This document shows, in pieces, positions 6,316 through 7,690 of a stretch of 7,690 nt of DNA. A model generated the notes under the pieces. That model did no database searches and was not told the origin of the DNA. It saw only the letters and a list, made by a program, of their open reading frames with translations. Position 1 is the stretch's first letter. Every line of letters starts with the position of its first letter. The position numbers and the translations under genes are program-made. Source of the stretch: Actinomycetes bacterium (GTDB lineage: Bacteria; Actinomycetota; Actinomycetes; S36-B12); contig JAUHZW010000096.1 of the NCBI GenBank assembly GCA_030425745.1, forward strand, positions 1-7,690, written 5' to 3'.

Positions 6316-6337
6316 GAAGCGGTGCAAATCTGCAAAG
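6311..6337 (-). repeat. Right arm of the 27-bp inverted repeat
   Basis: Matches the reverse complement of 5138-5164 at 25 of 27 positions. It ends 4 nt before the era stop codon, which remains intact, and the Era C-terminus (RRLGF) looks normal, so the array has not disrupted era. Confidence 0.85.
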
Positions 6338-6341
6338 GCGG

Positions 6342-7256
6342 TCAGAAGCCGAGGCGGCGCAGCTGCTTGGGGTCCTTCTGCCAGTCCTTGGCGACCTTGA
6401 CCCGGATGTCGAGGAACACCGGGGTGCCGAGCAGTTCCTGGATCTCCCTGCGGGCCTTCGTCCCGACCTCCTTCAGGCGTGACCCCGCCTTGCCGATCAC
6501 GATCGCCTTCTGGGAGTCCCGCTCGACGAACAGGCTGGCGCGCACGTCCGTGAGGGGCCGGTCTTTCGGGCGGTCCTCGCGCGGTTCGATCTCCTCGACG
6601 ACGACGGCGATCGAGTGCGGGAGTTCGTCCTGCACGCCTTCAAGCGCTGCTTCACGGATGAGTTCGGCAATGGCGATCTCATCCGTGGTCGCCTCATCCT
6701 CTCCCTCGGGGAACAGGACGGGTCCCTCCGGGAGGTGCGCGATGAGCCGTTCGACCAGCAGGTCGACGTTCTCTCCCACACGAGCCGAGACAGGCACGAC
6801 CTCCGCCCAGTCGAGCCCGGCATCGGTGGCCAGCTCAGTCACCTGCAGCAATCGTTCGGCCACGGTCTCGCGGCTGACGGTGTCGGTCTTGGTGACGACG
6901 GCGACCACGGGCCGGTTTCGCAGCCCGGCAAGCTCGGTGGTGATGAATCGGTCACCCGGTCCCACCGCCTGATCCGCCGGGATGCACAGGCCGACGACGT
7001 CGACGTTGGCCCAGGTCTCACGGACCTGGTCGTTGAGCCGCTCGCCCAGAAGTGTCCGAGGACGATGCAGCCCTGGGGTGTCGACCATGATGAGCTGCCC
7101 GTCAGGGCGGTTGACGATGCCGCGCAGGACTCGGCGAGTGGTCTGGGGTCGGTCGGAGGTGATCGCCACTTTGCGGCCCACCATCGCGTTGGTCAGGGTG
7201 GACTTGCCGGCATTGGGCCGGCCCACCAGGCAGGCGAAGCCGCTGCGAAAGGTCAC
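6342..7256 (-). CDS. era: GTPase Era
   Basis: Era is an essential Ras-like GTPase that binds the 3' end of 16S rRNA and helps 30S subunit maturation. The 304-residue product has all GTPase motifs: G1 GRPNAGKST (12-20), switch I around QTTRRVLRG (38-46), G3 DTPG (59-62), G4 TKTD (122-125, in place of the usual NKxD) and G5 SAR (157-159). The C-terminal KH RNA-binding domain has IVIGKAGSRLKEVG (252-265) and VFLDIRVKVAKDWQKDP (280-296). The start is GTG at 7256, with GAGAGG 8 nt upstream; it overlaps the TGA of the upstream transporter gene by 4 nt (GTGA), which suggests translational coupling. It converges with the AbiEi-like gene, whose repeat array reaches within 4 nt of the era stop. Length is typical for the family. 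Confidence 0.97.
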   Translation of the reverse strand: MTFRSGFACLVGRPNAGKSTLTNAMVGRKVAITSDRPQTTRRVLRGIVNRPDGQLIMVDTPGLHRPRTLLGERLNDQVRETWANVDVVGLCIPADQAVGPGDRFITTELAGLRNRPVVAVVTKTDTVSRETVAERLLQVTELATDAGLDWAEVVPVSARVGENVDLLVERLIAHLPEGPVLFPEGEDEATTDEIAIAELIREAALEGVQDELPHSIAVVVEEIEPREDRPKDRPLTDVRASLFVERDSQKAIVIGKAGSRLKEVGTKARREIQELLGTPVFLDIRVKVAKDWQKDPKQLRRLGF

Positions 7257-7690
7257 GCATCGATCCTCTCACCGGCACCACGTGACGACGACCGGCGGGA
7301 CTCCGACAGGCCCAGCAGGGCCAATGCAGCGAGGACGAGAACTGTGCCCAGCCACCCGGTGCCTCCCAGGAACTCCCCGAGGACGACGACACCGAGGATG
7401 GTGGCCACCACGGGCTCGAACAGGTTCAGGGTGGCGATGTGCCCGGGCTGCAGAGTCCGCAGACCGACTCCGAACAACAGGTACGCGGCCGTCGTCGTCG
7501 CCAGGCCGAGCCACAGCACCTCGACCACCCCGGCTGCCGAGAACCACCAGGTGGAGGTCACCGCCGCCGGCAGCAGCAGGACCGCGCCGATCGAGAAGGA
7601 GGCGGCCAGCACGGCGCTGGGTGGTCGCCCGTCACGTGAGAGACGCACGCCGACAACGGTGTAGATCGCGTAGTAGACACCGGCGCCCAG
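7253..7690 (-). CDS. EamA/DMT-family transporter (5' part beyond the window)
   Basis: Frame stays open from the right edge to the TGA at 7253-7255, giving 145 residues of the C-terminal half of a ten-helix drug/metabolite transporter. The visible part begins LGAGVYYAIYTVVGVRLSR and continues through about five hydrophobic segments. Recognisable EamA features are LATTTAAYLLFGVGLRTL, then TLNLFEPVVATILGVVVLGE, the usual Pro- and Glu-containing pair of helices that closes the second EamA repeat. The last 17 residues (SRRSSSRGAGERIDA end) are polar and basic, probably cytoplasmic. Substrate is not predictable. It overlaps era by 4 nt and likely shares its transcript. In many actinobacteria era follows ybeY and a CBS-domain protein gene, so a transporter here is a local departure. 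Confidence 0.9.
   Translation of the reverse strand: MGAGVYYAIYTVVGVRLSRDGRPPSAVLAASFSIGAVLLLPAAVTSTWWFSAAGVVEVLWLGLATTTAAYLLFGVGLRTLQPGHIATLNLFEPVVATILGVVVLGEFLGGTGWLGTVLVLAALALLGLSESRRSSSRGAGERIDA
7263..7270 (-). promoter_or_regulatory. Ribosome binding site of era
   Basis: On the minus strand GAGAGGAT lies 7-14 nt before the GTG start of era, inside the end of the transporter gene. It fixes the GTG at 7256 as the start even though an out-of-frame ATG is close by. Confidence 0.7.

Larger units (their letters stand above)
6260..6340. repeat. Right repeat array: three units at 30-31 bp period
   Basis: GGTGCA begins units at 6260, 6290 and 6321. Unit one (6260-6283) is a decayed palindrome with centre GAGA, unit two (6290-6313) is perfect, and unit three (6321 on) is truncated by the era stop codon at 6342-6344. 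Linkers are GGAACC (6284-6289) and GGGAAGC (6314-6320). The second linker is identical to the one in the left array. Units two and three therefore mirror the left array. This fills nearly the whole 88-nt gap between two convergent genes. Confidence 0.82.

Noticed and set aside
5131..6340. Insertion sequence with a transposase
   Set aside because: The enclosed protein has no DDE, serine- or tyrosine-recombinase or HUH motifs, and no target-site duplication is seen; I report it as a repeat-bracketed cassette only.
6615..7664. Long plus-strand open frame opposite era and the transporter
   Set aside because: Antisense to two well-supported genes, low-complexity composition, and no domain; GC-rich DNA yields such frames routinely.

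Overview
The window reads as chromosomal DNA of a high-GC Gram-positive bacterium (Actinomycetota). Codon third positions are mostly G or C. The housekeeping genes era, recO and uppS lie in the neighbourhood known from mycobacteria, and several genes look leaderless, with a TANNNT box directly before the start codon. The genus cannot be told from the sequence alone.

Layout, left to right. (1) 1-476, minus: a secreted protein of unknown function, cut by the left edge. Its upstream gap carries a 13-bp perfect direct repeat. (2) 616-2168, minus: recO and uppS, a two-gene unit for recombination repair and polyprenyl diphosphate synthesis. (3) 2184-3416, plus: an AI-2E family permease, divergent from recO across only 15 bp. 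(4) 3476-5092, plus: a secreted clan-A-type glycoside hydrolase with a C-terminal pentapeptide-repeat domain. (5) 5131-6340: a cassette-like unit, in which a gene for an AbiEi-like winged-helix plus PD-(D/E)XK-like protein (5273-6253, plus) is bracketed by two related repeat arrays in opposite orientation. (6) 6342-7256, minus: era, coupled by a 4-nt overlap to an upstream EamA-family transporter (7253-7690, minus), which is cut by the right edge.

The minus-strand genes era, recO and uppS form the conserved background. The three plus-strand genes between era and recO (permease, hydrolase, repeat-bracketed protein) look like accessory insertions. The most interesting structure is the repeat-bracketed gene. 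A 27-bp inverted repeat (25 of 27 positions identical) lies on its two sides, about 1.2 kb end to end. The repeats are built of 24-nt palindromic units spaced 30-31 bp, one of them with a perfect 12-bp stem and a GCAA loop. This resembles REP or BIME elements beside their RAYT transposases, but the gene here encodes a nuclease-fold-like protein, so a link between the two is a hypothesis.
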